Shown: positions 26,351-37,669 of the stretch, piece after piece
Position numbering within the stretch: the stretch's first letter is position 1
Layout: each line of letters starts with the position of its first letter
Made by a program: the position numbers and the translations under genes
The notes under the pieces: generated by a model
What the model was told of the DNA's origin: nothing
Seen by the model: only the letters and a program-made list of their open reading frames with translations
The model's database searches: none
NCBI GenBank assembly: GCA_024336345.1
Contig: JANFOG010000003.1
Location: 1-64,000, forward strand
Direction: 5' to 3'
Length of the DNA: 64,000 nt
Source: Mariannaea sp. PMI_226
Taxonomy: Eukaryota; Ascomycota; Sordariomycetes; Hypocreales; Nectriaceae

Positions 26351-27060
26351 CACCCACTTTCACCACATCTGATGAGTACCAAGAGCGACAACGAGGCGAA
26401 GATATTGAAACCGGGGAGCGATAGAGGGAGGGAGAAAGAGAGGAAATGGGCGACAGGGAACGAGCGTTGTTGGATTTGTTCGTTATACTTTGCTTTGTGA
26501 GAATCCAAGTCGTGGCTGATGCGGACGTGTGTGCGGGCCTGTGTTTAAAGCAAATACGAAGGGAGAAAGATCTGGTTTCTAAGCGAGCGTGGTATGGGCG
26601 AAGCCGATGATGACGGAAGAATTGGATGCGAGGGCACACAATGAAATTGTGTGTAAAGGCTGAGGAAACGAAGTAGTTGTATGCGCACCTCGAAGCTGAA
26701 GGAGGGTGGAGGGCAGCGAAAGAAGAGAGGAGGGGAGGTTTGTGGTGGGAGGTGCTTGGGTTAGATTTGAGAAGAGAGCGTGAGCTGGGAGCGGGAAAAG
26801 GGAGTGTGAGATGCAGCAGAGAGGGAGTGGGAGGAGTGAAGAAGTCAGGAAAGAGGGAAGGGAAGGAAGAGAGGATGGGGTGGATAGGAGGCAAGAGAAG
26901 CTTGAGCGAGCGAACAAGTGCGTGATGTAGGAGAGGATGGAAGGAAGGGCGGGCGGACCCAGTGCCAAGTGCCAGCCGGGGTAAAAAGACGTGGGAGCAC
27001 GAAAGACAGAACGGGCGATTGATTTGCCCTGAAGGACAAGGACTGTCGCGGTACTGCAGG
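26351..27060 (-). promoter_or_regulatory. pyrimidine-rich leader/promoter of the C2H2 gene
   Basis: On the minus strand this stretch is strongly C/T-rich (runs of CTCTCCCTC and CTTCCTCCC type), a common feature just upstream of filamentous fungal start codons. Open frames here are composition artefacts. It is probably the 5' UTR and core promoter of the C2H2 regulator. Confidence 0.5.
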
Positions 27061-27548
27061 CTCTAATCTACCTTGATTAAATTAGCGCGTTGAAGGAGCG
27101 GGAGTGACTGAGGTGGGAGCCGACTGTGGACCATCGTGGGAAAGGAACAAGGTACTGACCAGGATACGATGCCCAGCCAGGTACAAGATGAGAGTGAGGC
27201 ATCTCGTCAAGGAATTTAGTCAGGGACGAGCAGTCTTAGTGACCCTCAAGGAAGGACAAGGCTCTGGATCTTCGGATTGATTTGTGAGAGCGCGTCTGTG
27301 TCCGTTGCCCGACGTCTGGGGCTAATGCTGCATGTCTTCTGTTTATCTTTGGCTTGTCGGTTTCTCGTGTCTTGGGCAAATCTTCATGCACCTGTATGCA
27401 CTTCGCAACAGCTTGACCAGAGCGAGGGAGAAAAGCCCCGAGTATAATTAGATTGTTTGGTTTGCAGGAGGTGGGGTGTGTGGGAAGAAAAAAAAGCCCC
27501 CTCCCCCCCGAATAGACGACTGTTTCACAAAGAAAGAAAAAAAAAATA

Positions 27549-27568
27549 GGGGGGGGGGGGGGGGGGGG
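27549..27568 (+). repeat. G20 homopolymer
   Basis: Twenty consecutive G, followed by T and a further G4. It lies 3' of a C-rich tract (27,498-27,513) and an A-rich run. It could form a G-quadruplex. The length may be uncertain because long G runs are hard to sequence. Confidence 0.9.
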
Positions 27569-27695
27569 TGGGGTGCAAGAATGAGCAAGTCAAACCCAAG
27601 ATTACTAACTAACCTGAGAGGTTTGGGAGGCCAACAAGCGAAACACAGAGGCTGTGGCAGTGTTATCGGGCGGCTTTTGGCTGTCGTCTACCTTG

Positions 27696-27709
27696 CCTAC
27701 CTAGGTAGG
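27696..27709. repeat. 14-bp perfect palindrome, CCTACCTAGGTAGG
   Basis: This is a perfect inverted repeat in non-coding DNA; the centre CCTAGG recurs in other spacers of the window (near 37,127 and 44,044). It could be a binding site for a dimeric protein, or a replication-associated motif. No family could be assigned. Confidence 0.7.
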
Positions 27710-29255
27710 TATCTTGGGTAGCTCACATCCACGATTTCTTATGCACTCTGGGATCCCCTGCCGACATTTCTTGAGCTCCCTTCTCATTGTGCACCAAACC
27801 AAATTCTACTACGTACTTCCATTTGTGGTGCAGTTTACAGATTACTATGTAGGCCGATTCGCTCTTATGGTTGATCAGTTAATGCTTAGGCTACATGTAG
27901 GCGAGGCTATTTTGTACATTTTATCGTGAGAATGTATAAGAATGTGCACACCTGTCTTCCCAAACATGCACGCGGCAAATTGCCGTTCATGACTTGTGTG
28001 CCAAAATTGTATGCGAGAGAGGTGACGCGATTTCGATATTGACCGCTGCGCGGGTGTTCCTGAGTGGTCCGTAAATGTCGCGGCCATGCGGCTGTTTGGG
28101 GGACTAGCACCACGAGTTGGTAGGTGCGTAAATACCGATTTTACTGCCAAACAAGAAAGAATGTGGAAAGAAAGGGAAGAAGATAGAATCAGACGTGTTA
28201 TAGTCTCTCGAGGTTCATTCGCATCCCGTATAGATGGGGGTGTTATGCGAGTATCGACCCAACTGGAAAACCTGTAGATAATCATCAGTAGATTAGGCGG
28301 GGTTGAGCAAGCTCAATACACTTGTAGTAGCTGGTTGACCTGGATGAGACACTAAAAATCGAACGGGGCGGGTGGTGCCGTGTTCGATAGTAGTGGTTAC
28401 AGGCGAGAACAGTGTCTTGAATGGCCTAAAGCGGGACCCCATCCTACCTATTTTGTGCATACTGTCCAAGTGAATTGTGATTGTCTATCACCATGTATTG
28501 TGAAGACAATACTCATGCTTTGTAGCCGATAAGTGTCATTTGCCAACAACGAACCTTGATATCAGTTGATTGAACAAACAATCAAATGAAGACTACACCT
28601 TACCTACTCCTCTTGCATATGCGGTACCTATTAATTACCACGCAATAGTGCAACAGCTTGCGTCGGCGCAGTATTGGGCCTATCTCTCAATGTACTGTAG
28701 TATCCCAGATGGATGTCCATGGTCCTTGACTCAGTCGCTAAACGATGAATGTCCGTGTTCTGCGTCTGAGTCTTTAGGACTCTCTTGCGCTTGCTCGCGG
28801 AGGGAAAATTGATCGCCCAGCGAGTGGAGTCGTAACAAGCCCTCAGAGCTCATCAACTTGCAGGGATGGGAATGGGACCAAGAAGCTCCGGCACCAAAAG
28901 GTTTAAAACGCAGTCCGCCTTGGCATCATTTTGTGGAGTCTGTTTCCTTTGCTGGGGATCCAGAGACAGGTTGAATGTCAGAAGAAGGCAGAGGAAGATG
29001 TGTACACGCTACATGGGCACAGAGGACGAAGGCAAATACATATTTTATTTAGCAATGTCCATAATCGATAATAGAGAGATGCGGCAGATATTGCGATACG
29101 AAGGGCTTGTAACAATAGGGGAATCTGCTTCCATTGTTAGGATAAGTGCGAGAAGACGAGAGGGGGAAAGCCTGGGCTCGTAAATGGCTCCATTTTCTGT
29201 ACGGATTGAATGATTTGGTGGCCAGGTACCAGGCGTGCATACTACGGTACAGTAC

Positions 29256-29271
29256 TTAGGTATGTACCTAA
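29256..29271. repeat. inverted repeat TTAGGTA-TG-TACCTAA
   Basis: Two perfect 7-base arms are separated by two bases, within the 9 kb spacer. The arm shares the TACCTA core with the palindrome at 27,696. The role is unknown. Confidence 0.65.
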
Positions 29272-29673
29272 TTCTGGGGAAAATGAGAAAGAAAAGAAAA
29301 AAAAAAAAAGGAAGGACATACTCCGTATCCGGCAAGCAAAGGTCAATGCTTTACCTCCCTTGCAACAAGTCGCTTACTCGTTCCATGCCTAATCCATCTA
29401 TAGTCCGCCCATCTCTCATCGCGACCCTCCATGATGAATGACATTACTTACATTTCCAACCCCTGTCCTGCTGGAAAAGCAGCGCAGATAATTACTTGGC
29501 CAGTGCCCCTACTGCATGTTAACTCTGACGCCTCCGAACCCCATGGCCAAGCGGCTTCGTGGACCATGCGCAACCAATTTGGGAGGAGGACGAGCGTATT
29601 TATGTAGTATTCACTCATGTTGGCTCTGTTTATTACGTAGCGATTTTATTTATTTATTTATTTATTATTTGGC

Positions 29674-29675
<2 letters not shown>

Positions 29676-29704
<29 letters not shown>
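29676..29704 (+). repeat. G29 homopolymer after a TTTA repeat
   Basis: Twenty-nine consecutive G follow a short TTTA/ATTT repeat (about 29,645-29,668) and GGCCC. It is the longest homopolymer of its kind seen in the window. It could form a G-quadruplex, or be a place where the assembly is unreliable. Confidence 0.9.
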
Positions 29705-29706
<2 letters not shown>

Positions 29707-30303
29707 CCTTCGTTCTTGGCTCACAAGAGGGTTCGCTTCCCTAATTATTACGTCGATCCCGAGGCTCGTCTAGCCCATTGACGATACTACGAGTCAAGCT
29801 GGTAACCATCTTGAATTGTGCAAGAAAGTATATGATTTATCTCCCATCTAACTCCTCAAGGTTGCGACCTTCTCTCTTCAGTCCTCCCAAGTCCCTCCGG
29901 AAACTGTTGATATCTGTCTTGGAGCTCCTTCCCTCATTTTAGCTGCCAGAAGTACCTTAAGATCACAGTCACTACCACCTGCTAACGGGGGGGTCGTTCC
30001 GCCGAGACGGGAAAATACAATTTCCTCACAGAAGTACTATTCACGTAGTGTGTAGAGCATGAGAGCATTCTCTCACCAGCATTGAGAGAGTTTATCAAAA
30101 GTTTGCGTGTTAGAAGACCTAGATACTTCCCTTCATCTCTTCTTGTGATGAACCTGAGCCTGCCAGAAGGACGAGTTGCGGAAACGCCACGATACGGCCA
30201 CTTCTCGATTCCTTCTGCTCCAGCATCATAGAGAATAGTATCTTCGTGCAGATATATATACAGTTAATTATACATATCTTGCTGCTTGTATTCTTTTTAT
30301 TTT

Positions 30304-30353
30304 TCTTCTTCTTCTTCTTCTTCTTCTTCTTTCTTCTTTTTTTTTTTTTTTTT
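30304..30353 (+). repeat. TTC microsatellite and T run
   Basis: About nine TTC units are followed by TTTCTTC and a long T run. It is a simple polypyrimidine repeat within the gene-free spacer. A leader of an unseen transcript would be another explanation, but no gene follows. Confidence 0.85.
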
Positions 30354-33182
30354 ACATATATATTTTATTTTTGAGATGCACACCCCATCTTTTTCGGTTC
30401 AAGCCTGTGAGCTGCTATGTACCTGTTGCAACAAGAATAGGCGTACCTGAAACACAGTCTTTATTTTGGGAATCCCTCACTCCACATCGACCTAGCTTGA
30501 CACACGCCCGTCTCGTTTATCCGTAAATCTACTTCCCGCCAGTACGTATTTCGTCGTGTCATCCCCCTTCCTTCGACCCAGAGATACAGAGGACTGCCCT
30601 CGTCCCGGGGCCCGCGCACCGAGCGTTTCGAAACGAGGAGGGGTGGAAGGCCCCTACATAGTGGTCATGAGATGTTCCCGCCAATAGAAACAGGTCTTGT
30701 ACGCCCGGGGGTAGGAAATGCTCCATTCGCACAAGACAAGGAAGATGGGCGTTGGAAGTCTTGTTGTCTCGTCTGTCATCTTATGATTTTTCTTCATTTG
30801 AGAATAGCACAGATTCCTTGCCATTGGCGTGCTTGGCAGCCAAAGAACTGGATGCCTGGTTAGAATGACGACCACCCACCCCCTCACAGCAGACAAGGGT
30901 GGAAATGGCCGGTGGGTATTCGAGAGATGCTGTAGATCTGCCGAACTGACTGGGCGAGGTTGTGTGTTTGCCCTCAACGAACGCCCGCTTTGCTTTTGGT
31001 GGCTTCTTTTTACCCCTGGCTTAGGCTAACAAACGGATACGCTGAGGCTTAAGGAAAACTTAAATTTCTTCATCTTGAGGCTCTATCTTTATCATCTTTT
31101 TCATGGCGAGATATAAGGGGCGGGTCAGCGGGTGAGAAGGGGGAGGGCGCGCACGTTGACGGTGTGTTACGTCGTCCGTGGTCATCTAGCATGACTGCAT
31201 CATCATCGTCCTCTCTGCTCTTTTCTTTCCCTCTCTCTTTTCCTTCTTGGCTGCATGTCCACTTGTTTTTATCTGCTGTGTTGTCGATATCTGCAATGCA
31301 TGTTATAATGTGAGGCTCCTATTGGATCCCCAGCCCCGTGCAGCAGCGGGATCAACTTCCTACCCAGGTGCCTACCCCAGCCGGTACGTGGTCGTACATC
31401 ATACAGTGCTGGTAGGGTTAAGGTACATGATCTCTCAGTGTCTCTGATTTCTGACACACTTGCGGTTTCCATCTAACCGGGCTTATTTCAGCAGATTCTG
31501 TTCTTGCTCCATACCTGCGAATTGCATGGTGATAGTTACCTAACATTACTTGAATCCCGATTCTTCAACAGCGCCTTGCATTGTAGTCTCTCTGGGATGC
31601 ACCCATCTCCATCCCATCTCATGTTCTATATATATATATATAGAACTTACAAACGCGTTTCATGAAACATGATCAATCTTCTCAGCTATAAGGAAAAGTC
31701 CCTTTCTCGTCTTGGTGTACTTTTTACTCTGTCTTGTTACAGGTGATCGTGATGCTACCCAGCAGTGAAATACTGTCTATTCCACGCTCAGCTCCTTGTC
31801 ATGTGCGAACTTGGTGCAATTTTAGTCGAGATTGCTTGACTCGGTTGGTCTTATTAGTCCTCGGTCCCAGTGGTTCCAATCAACGTTGGCGATTTCCCAC
31901 AAACAGGAACCGCTTCGAAGTACTCCGCACATAGAATACTGAGTATCGAGACGAGGCCCCAAGTTTGTCTAGCTCCCTTCAGTGAGAGAGGTTGTGGCAG
32001 GTATTCACATACCGACATAACTACACATGCCATAGGAAAACTGAGGTGGTCAGAGACTAGCAGAAATGGTCTCTCTGAAAATGACGACGTACGCGCGATT
32101 CACAGAACGTGACTCAACCGGCAGAGGTCAGTGACTCAATTCCCTACCGCTCTATTATCGATAGTTCCCCAGTCCATTAGCTATCTTCTCAGATTACGCA
32201 CACACTATATAATTGTACTGCTGCTCCTGTGCTTAGTAAACTTACTGGCTAGTTGCGAAGGTATACGCCAGCAATCCAGCGATGTGCAGTTCGGTATCTA
32301 CTACATTGTTGCAGGAAGCCATCGATCACTCTTTTGCCCCTGTATGAATTCTATAGATCTATGTAATTGTCTCATAAAACCACTGTTTCATCTCACAGCC
32401 CTATTCGCTAGATTTTTGCTGCAATTCTGGTATTCAGGATGTTTCCTCTTCTTTTCTTCTAATATGAACTAGTTTTCTATAGGAGAGTCTAGAAGCCCCC
32501 TCTCAGGATGCTATCTGGTTTGCTCAGTTGCTGTTCTCTGTTGGTTTTTTTCTTCAAGCGCCGACAACTAGTCTACATTCTATATTACCTTTGAGGCCGT
32601 CAATTTGGTTGTCAAGTTGTCAGTTATTCCTTCGCAAAAGAACGCGCATTGCATGGTCATTTACCTCACTTTCTCGTACAATCAACAATCCCCCTTCTTC
32701 CGGGGACCTCTCTCCATGGTATCTAATGATACTCACTCCAATAAGTAGGATGTATGTTTGGTTGCTTTCCGTCCGACAATGTCAGTCACTCGATGTGATA
32801 TAGCACAGGCCTGCGCACACGTGATGCATAGGAAGCGTTGCCGAGATGGTTCACATGGAATGGAGCACAGAAACCTCATCGACAGATGCTATGTACATCA
32901 CATTTAGTTAATCGAGCAACCAGAGCGCCAAGCATCAAGGCATGGAACTTGCTTCTTCCCACGTGGACCTTTGCCTGTGTCAATATCCGAGCCCCATGCA
33001 GGATACCCTGGTACGGACAGTGAGTTACTACACAATACGTTGTATTCGCATAGATTAGACCTTTTTAATTACGTAGTTCAAGTATCCTCCCTTTTACTTT
33101 GGCAGGGCTCATGATATGATATGACATGATAAAAACGCACCCACACCTGGGGAGAACAGAAGCGAGTCCATCGTTCCGAGCC

Positions 33183-33231
33183 ACGGGAACGGGAACGGGG
33201 ACGGGGACTGGGTACCGGGGACGGAGACGGG
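33183..33231 (+). repeat. degenerate GGGAAC/GGGGAC tandem repeat
   Basis: Several imperfect six-base units (ACGGGA, ACGGGG and variants) run in tandem, with many G triplets spaced by two to three bases. It is in non-coding DNA and could form a G-quadruplex on the plus strand. Confidence 0.75.
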
Positions 33232-35404
33232 CCAAAGGGGCCCCAGTGGCAATATTATGTCTATTCCTGGTATGGTCGTCCGAAAGAAGCCAGGCTACCA
33301 TTGTGGGAAAAAGAATCAAGTCACTATTATGCGCGTGGTAATTACCACTGTGACACAACATACGGTAAGTCGTATAAAGTTATCCATCGTATATGTGTGC
33401 TAGGTAGAGCGGAGAAATCAAATACCCAGTAATATGGATAAGTCTGTTTTTGGCTAGAAGCAATGGTCAAGTCGGTTGCGAGGCAGATAGACATATCCTC
33501 AACGGCTACCAAAAACAATAGCGTTGCCCGAGGCCATTTTTCTATTTATGTGACAATGGAGTGATCACGCAGAATTACACAATTTCTATTTGGCTTAGAT
33601 ATCCAAATAATGAGTATGGTGCAAGTAGAGAGAGGGAAAAAAAACAATAATTTACAGCATGTAAAGAAAGTACTAGGGAAAAAAAAGCAATATTGGCTAG
33701 CTCTTCCATTTATAGTATCCCTTCCTTTTTTATTCTTTCATTACGGATACAAGACAGTATCTCTTCCGCGCTTCTCTCACTCTCTCTTCCCTTTTTTTTT
33801 TTTTTTTCTTTTTTCTTTTTTCCGCAGCGGCATCTTGTTCGGCTTCTATCACACGGTATTTCTTCCTGTATAAATTCAACTCGGGCTATCCATCTCCATC
33901 GTTCCACTTTCCAAGATCGAACGAGGTTACGTTTTTGTTTTATTGCTTCGCCTGCAACAATCTTCGTCCTCAGCTGAGGAGAATTAGACTATATTTGCTT
34001 GTTGACGTTCCTTCTACCCTTAAAGCGGATGATGAAAAAAAAACAGATCGCTACCCTCAACCTGATCCCGTGTTGTCTGTTAGGTTGCGTTGGGGAAGAG
34101 ATGGTAATCAATCCAACCCGGTCTAGTTTCCTTTTGTGTGCCTGAACTATTCACAGCGCTGTACGTGACTAGATAAGAAACAGACCGAAAAAACCACCAA
34201 TGGAAACGGACCTGATGATTCGTTTTGTATTCTCGGTGAACGCACAAGGGTCTAAGGTCCGATGGATTCTGAGCAGCATTTCAAGGGGAATTACAAACTA
34301 AAAAAGAAAGAAAGAAAAAAAAGGGGGGTGGTGAGGTGGTGAGGCTCATACACAGTGTAGCAACCAGACAAAAACACTTCTCTGTATAGTCTGCACTCAC
34401 ACCAAAAGCAACAGCCCACTTCATGATCCCTTCACTTCCCTCAGGTAGCATCGTCTCTCTGCACCTTGTAGTGTACTGCGTTTGTGCTGCACTATATTAA
34501 GTTCTTGGTTGATGCCTCGTGCTCAATGTCAAACCTCCGTTGTGTTTAGTGCCTCCCCCCTTGCCCAGGAGTACCAGCCTCCCTAGCCCCCGCTATTATT
34601 GACGAGGTCGACCAGCACTCCCCCATGTTCTTCGCTGTATTCCATCTCCATTGAACGAAGAGGACAGAAGCTTATGAAACCTGCCAAAGATTCAAATAGA
34701 AAGGCTTGGAGATTGAGGCTTTATCACACACCCCTCATCCTTGTTGATCCTTCCGCAAATCTGTTTTTCTCGTCTAACATCCCGAAGGCTCTCGGCCGAG
34801 CACTGCCACAATATGGATCCTTTCCGATTTGAATCCGCTTTCAAGGATGCTGAAAAGGTTTTTTGCTTGTTTTGGACATGCAGATCAAGTCGTACTTGAA
34901 CTTGACACCCTCTAGGAATACATGGTCCTTCTTATCAACTCATCTACAGGTCTGAATCGCGCACACCCTCACTATACAACTCGAAGAACATCCAGTGGGT
35001 ACCGCATCTGCTCTTTACATAGAAAATTGATCAGCAGTTTGAACTTCTCATTCATTATCGCGCAGCTGTTCGTGATACCTTCTTCCCTCCTCCGGGGAGA
35101 AAATGTTTTGGCATAACCCTGGCTCGTGTGAGCCCAAAAGTCCACTTGACGAGCTGTATCCTCCAACCAGACTCCATTTAATTACCGTGAGGGATTCAAA
35201 GAAGACGAGAAAAAGAAACAGAAAAGTAAAAGGGATCAAAGCAAGAAAAAGGGGGGGCAAAGAGAGCCACATTCCACCCATATACAATACTATACACACA
35301 CTCCTTCTCAAACAAGAACATAGCCCGACATAGCCCATCCAACGGGAATCTCTTTATGTTATTATCGTGACCGTCTTTGGTAAGTTCTCCAGTGTTGCGC
35401 CACG

Positions 35405-36732
35405 TTATGCACTGGTACTGAAATAATAATTTTCCCACAGATACTCGTAGTCTTCAAGGATTCCAGCGATAAACCCAGGCATTCGTTTGCTGACGCCGTG
35501 GACAACTCCCTTCGTAACATTCTCGTATGCGGCACCTCGCATCGCCCACCAGGCCATCGCCCAGCCGCGTTTGTTCCACTCCTCGCGTTCAAGAGATGTC
35601 GTTCGCAAGCCACGGTCCCGCATCTGACGGGCCGTGTACTCAGCTGCTATACCAACCAGCCAAGGAGTCCACGACTTCTTATCCTTGGTACGGGCCATTG
35701 CCACAGCGTAAATCAGAGGAGACAGGATGTGCAACATCTCGGCCCCCTGGCTGCTGCCCTTGAGCTGGTTGAGCAGCTTGGTCGCAGGCTTGATGTCGTC
35801 GGCTGTAAGGACGCGGCTGAGCAAATACGAGCTGATATCGCCCGCCACAGGAAGCGATGGCAGGCTCATGCCGGTCCGCGGCATGGTCCACTCTCGTTCG
35901 TGCGGTGGTTTCGGTGTCTGTGTGCCATAATTTAGCCCTGACGCAGGACTATCCACCGATACATCATCCATAAGCTCGCTCTCACTGCGGAATGCGAGCG
36001 CGTCGTCGTCCTCAGAGGGTGACTTGTCTTCAGGGATGGGCTCCCGTTCGGGTAGCACAGGCGAAACAAGAGGTCGCGACCTTGTGATCCGCATCAAGAG
36101 CAACCGGCAGAAAGCTTTAATCGCTTCCAAAATCACAACCACTTTCCATCGTGAACGTTCACCGCCTCGACGTTTGGCTGACATTTCCCACAACATCTCC
36201 GTGTAAATGACCATTTGCAGCAACATGGCTATCCGTCGATAAGCGCTGCTCTTCTGGGTCCAGTAACGGGTGTAACGTGCATGTGCTGAGGGTAGGGAGG
36301 CCATGGGGAGCCTTGAGAGTGCCTTCTGGAGTAAGTTGTCGTGGTAGAGGGAGAGGAGTTGAACACCAGAATGGATTGATTCCGATGCAATTTCAGCGTC
36401 GCGAAAGCGGCCTATATCCAAGTTCTCGTATTAGTGATGCATTTTACAGTGTACCTCGAAGAATTGGTAGCAATAGTGAGCCGGTCCTAGTTCGGTCCCG
36501 ATTCCAACGTCTGGCAGGATTGTGTATGTCTCTCACCTGGGATAATGTACGTCAGGCTTCGCAAGGCGCTCTCGATTTGCGATACCTGTCCGGCATTCTT
36601 GGTAATGAAGTCTTCGTATTTGGAAAGCCATTGTGGCGGCATGGATAGGATTCTTCCTAATGACGGCCGCTGTTTTGGTTGCGCCTTGGCTGTTGAAGCT
36701 GTCGCCGGCCTCGTCGCCGAATTTGAGGCCAT
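35405..36732 (-). CDS. peroxisomal membrane biogenesis protein Pex16
   Basis: The 400-residue product matches the Pex16 family, integral peroxisomal membrane proteins needed for membrane assembly and, in several organisms, for Pex3 recruitment. Recognisable parts are the N-terminal PQWLSKYEDFITKNAGQVSQ and ESALRSLTYIIPGRFRDAE, a helix-rich middle (YRRIAMLLQMVIYTEMLWEM), an acidic low-complexity loop (PEDKSPSEDDD) and the C-terminal KRMPGFIAGILEDYEYLWE. One intron, 36412-36536 (125 nt), donor GTGAGA and acceptor ATATAG, joins YIIPG to RFRDAE in frame. The start is the ATG at 36732; an upstream GTG is in frame but unlikely. Fungal Pex16 proteins are about this length. The 3' end faces the large spacer. 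Family assignment is from recall of conserved segments. Confidence 0.88.
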
Positions 36733-37669
36733 CTCCACCGTGTTCCCGAATGGGCGCGTAGAAGAGGAGGGGAGTTTGGGATAAACAGCGAGAAGTACGC
36801 TCGTTTCAGTCGTCGAAGAACCGCTTTGGACAATGATGCCTCAATAGCTGCATGACGCGGAGCTCCTTTAAGGGGAATGTCACGCGGCGAAGAGTGAAAA
36901 GCGTAAGTCGAGTTAGTAGTAGGTTCCCCGTGTATTATGGGGAGCTCACTCGCGCATGCAAGCCGTTAGTCTGCCGAGGCACGTCACCATTGGGGGAACA
37001 AGATACTAAATCTGATGCCTGAGGCTCCGATACCTCGGCAAACCTACCCGGCACTAATAACAGCCAGTTATCCTTTATTGGCGAGGCGACATCAATGCAT
37101 TTCATGACACCGTCGGTTTTCTCTTTCCTAGGGTACCTAGGATTAAAAATTATAACGTGGCTAGATACAAGAGAGCTTGTATCGTAGCTGTGGCTGAAGT
37201 AATGATATTATCATAAACTATTCTCCACGATGCGGCTGGCATGATGCATCCCCAACAACTACCCTACCCAGGTACTCGTCACAAGTGACTTCGTCAACAA
37301 AGGGCGAAACACAGGTGCTACTACCTTAAATACTTTAAAAATACACATATATATATACCTAGATAGCCATAGAATAGCGTACACACATTACCGTCGTTTA
37401 CTGTAATCATGCCAGCCCAACCTTTGAGAATCCCCCGTTTTTATACAGTCCATGCTCATCAGAAAAGCAACTGACGAGCCTTATTCGTGTTTACTTCGCC
37501 AGGGTATCGTCCAAGAACGCCGAATGGTTCCGTATAATGAAAAAAAAACTAACATACGCAACCGATATGGAAGCCCTGGTCATCCCGCGTCCCAGTTTCC
37601 AGCTCATTGGGGTCGAATCATAAACATATACCAGTTTATCGCCATGCATGTTAGGCTTGGTTCCTGCAC
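36733..37669. other. spacer upstream of Pex16
   Basis: About 0.9 kb between the Pex16 start and the stop of the Zn2Cys6 regulator, both on the minus strand. It contains two CCTAGG hexamers separated by three bases (37,127-37,141). No coding frame with support and no RNA gene was seen. Confidence 0.5.

Larger units (their letters stand above)
27061..35404. other. gene-free spacer of about 8.3 kb
   Basis: No open frame above ~115 codons has coding character here, no multi-exon gene could be assembled and no tRNA boxes were seen. It contains several simple repeats (G20, G29, TTC and GGGAAC types), short palindromes with a TACCTA core, and homopyrimidine runs. It separates the start of the C2H2 regulator from the 3' end of Pex16. 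It may be a large upstream control region or may encode a non-coding RNA; the sequence alone does not tell. Confidence 0.5.

Noticed and set aside
26184..26894. 236-codon minus-strand frame rich in Ser, Pro and Leu
   Set aside because: It overlaps the first exon of the C2H2 gene in another frame and reflects the pyrimidine-rich leader.
29720..29745. tRNA B-box-like GGTTCGCTTCC
   Set aside because: No A box or acceptor-stem pairing lies upstream; a G run is there instead.
32131..32472. 113-codon hydrophobic frame in the 9 kb spacer
   Set aside because: It starts at GTG, has no recognisable family and no neighbouring exons; Leu/Ser-rich T-rich DNA explains it.
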